From: Streptomyces sp.
Lineage (GTDB): Bacteria; Actinomycetota; Actinomycetes; Streptomycetales; Streptomycetaceae
DNA: 51,943 nucleotides
Assembly: GCF_031181705.1 (NCBI RefSeq)
Contig: NZ_JAPSKN010000013.1
Coordinates: 1 to 51,943 of the forward strand
Direction: 5' to 3'
The notes under the pieces: generated by a model
Told to the model about the DNA's origin: nothing
Seen by the model: the letters and a program-made list of their open reading frames with translations, nothing else
The model's database searches: none
Made by a program: the position numbers and the translations under genes
In this document: piece by piece, positions 50,768-51,943 of the stretch
Layout of the letters: every line of letters starts with the position of its first letter
Numbering within the stretch: the first letter of the stretch is position 1

Positions 50768-51943
50768 ATGATCGAAGCAGTCGGCCTGACGAAGCGCTAC
50801 GGCGACAAGACCGCTGTGTACAACCTTTCCTTCCAGGTGCGGCCGGGCGCCGTCACGGGCTTCCTCGGGCCGAACGGTTCGGGCAAGTCGACGACGATGC
50901 GGATGATCCTCGGGCTGGACAACCCGACGGCCGGGCAGGTGACGATCGGCGGTTACCCCTACCGCAGGCTGCCCAACGCCGCCCGTCAGGTCGGTGCCCT
51001 GCTGGACGCCAAGGCCGTGCACGGCGGCCGCTCCGCCCGCAACCACCTGCTGTCCCTGGCCCAGCTGTCGGGCATCCCGGCCCGGCGGGTGGACGAGGTG
51101 CTCGGGGTCGTCGGTCTGCAGGACGTGGCCAAGAGGCGGTCCAAGGGCTTCTCGCTCGGCATGGGGCAGCGGCTCGGCATCGCCGCGGCGCTGCTCGGGG
51201 ACCCGCAGGTGCTGCTGTTCGACGAGCCGGTCAACGGCCTCGACCCCGAGGGCATCCTCTGGGTGCGGAACCTGATGAAGGCGCTCGCCGCGGAGGGCCG
51301 GACGGTGTTCGTCTCCTCCCACCTGATGAGCGAGATGGCCCTGACCGCCGACCACCTCATCGTCATCGGGCGCGGTCAGCTGCTCGCCGACATGAGCGTC
51401 ACGGACTTCATCTCGGCGAACTCCGCCGACTTCGCGCGGGTGCGCACGCCGGACTCGGAGCCGCACCAGCGGGAGAAGCTGTCCTCGGCGCTCACCGAGG
51501 CGGGCGGGCACGTGCTGCCCGAGCAGGACGGCGCGCTGCGCGTGACGGGACTGCCGCTCCCGCGCATCAGCGACATCGCGCACCACAGCGACGTCCGGCT
51601 GTGGGAGCTGTCGCCGCACCAGGCCTCGCTGGAGGAGGCGTACATGCGGATGACGCAGGGCGCGGTCGACTACCGCTCGACCATCGACCAGAAGGAAGGC
51701 CTGCAGCAGCCGCTGCCGCCCGGTGTGCAGCCGCCGATGCCGGTACCGGGCCAGGGCCAGCCGGGCTGGTACGCCCCGCCGCCGCCCCAGCAGGGCGGGC
51801 AGCCGTTCCCGATGCCGCCGCAGGGCGCCCCGGGACAGGCCCCGGCGGGACCGTACGGCGCCGCCCAGGGCCCCTCCGGGCCGGGCAGCCCCAACCCGTA
51901 CGCTCAGCCCGCGCCCCAGGCGCCTCCGGCGCCCCAGGGTGCC
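50768..51943 (+). CDS. ABC exporter ATP-binding protein, second copy (cut by window end)
   Basis: 392 codons are visible with no stop before the end. The ATPase domain closely resembles the one at 48908: GPNGSGKSTT, KGFSLGMGQRLGIA, LLFDEPVNGLDPEG and HLMSEMALTADHL. It differs in a long Pro/Gln/Gly-rich tail (from about residue 310) of which about 80 residues are seen. ATG 50768 follows a GCGGAGC stretch; the 121-base gap after the previous permease carries no gene. A paired permease is expected beyond the window. Confidence 0.9.
   Translation, partial: MIEAVGLTKRYGDKTAVYNLSFQVRPGAVTGFLGPNGSGKSTTMRMILGLDNPTAGQVTIGGYPYRRLPNAARQVGALLDAKAVHGGRSARNHLLSLAQLSGIPARRVDEVLGVVGLQDVAKRRSKGFSLGMGQRLGIAAALLGDPQVLLFDEPVNGLDPEGILWVRNLMKALAAEGRTVFVSSHLMSEMALTADHLIVIGRGQLLADMSVTDFISANSADFARVRTPDSEPHQREKLSSALTEAGGHVLPEQDGALRVTGLPLPRISDIAHHSDVRLWELSPHQASLEEAYMRMTQGAVDYRSTIDQKEGLQQPLPPGVQPPMPVPGQGQPGWYAPPPPQQGGQPFPMPPQGAPGQAPAGPYGAAQGPSGPGSPNPYAQPAPQAPPAPQGA

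Overview
High G+C DNA with strongly biased third codon positions, GTG/TTG starts and AGGAGG-type ribosome binding sites points to a Streptomyces chromosome. Gene content matches the part of the S. coelicolor core numbered, from memory, about SCO5393 to SCO5435, here running in descending order: pta-ackA-pyk, icmA, absC, rapA1/rapA2, meaB, methylmalonyl-CoA epimerase, scy and filP. Locus numbers and synteny statements are recollections and were not searched.

Layout. (1) 1-13.6 kb, uptake and its regulation: a DHA2 drug exporter divergent from its TetR regulator, with three 18-bp operators between them; a dicarboxylate symporter divergent from a CitA/CitB-type two-component system; a three-gene sugar ABC importer; a quinone oxidoreductase-like protein; and a gudD-gntP pair for glucarate. 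(2) 14-20.8 kb, lower glycolysis and acetate: a double-HTH regulator, phosphofructokinase, pta-ackA and pyruvate kinase, ended by a 46-bp perfect palindrome. (3) 20.9-24.2 kb: a secreted DUF6230 protein, a DUF6114 membrane protein and a large Ala/Ser/Pro-rich surface protein in one unit. This is my best candidate for an undescribed system. (4) 24.2-28.7 kb: a thioredoxin-TPR protein, TetR, isobutyryl-CoA mutase large subunit, a small DUF3817 membrane protein and MarR. (5) 28.8-33.6 kb: a GH6 hydrolase, GlxA copper radical oxidase and CslA cellulose synthase-like protein, which make and process the hyphal-tip glycan. (6) 34-37 kb: a thiamine-binding-type protein, a second DUF3817 protein and three AIM24-family genes in tandem. 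(7) 37-43.5 kb: AbsC, a RapA-type two-component pair with a divergent PepSY protein, MeaB, a thiolase and methylmalonyl-CoA epimerase. (8) 43.7 kb to the end: the polar-growth coiled-coil proteins Scy and FilP, then an ABC-2 exporter and the start of a second, very similar ATPase that runs off the window.

How they fit together. Two themes recur. One is acyl-CoA supply: IcmA, MeaB, epimerase and thiolase link C4 acyl-CoA to methylmalonyl-CoA, and AbsC and RapA1/A2 are regulators of antibiotic production in S. coelicolor. The other is the growing hyphal tip: CslA/GlxA/GH6 together with Scy/FilP. Nine genes show a TANNNT box 6 or 7 bases before the start codon, mostly with no ribosome binding site, which suggests leaderless transcripts. 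No rRNA, tRNA, CRISPR array, insertion sequence or prophage gene was seen.
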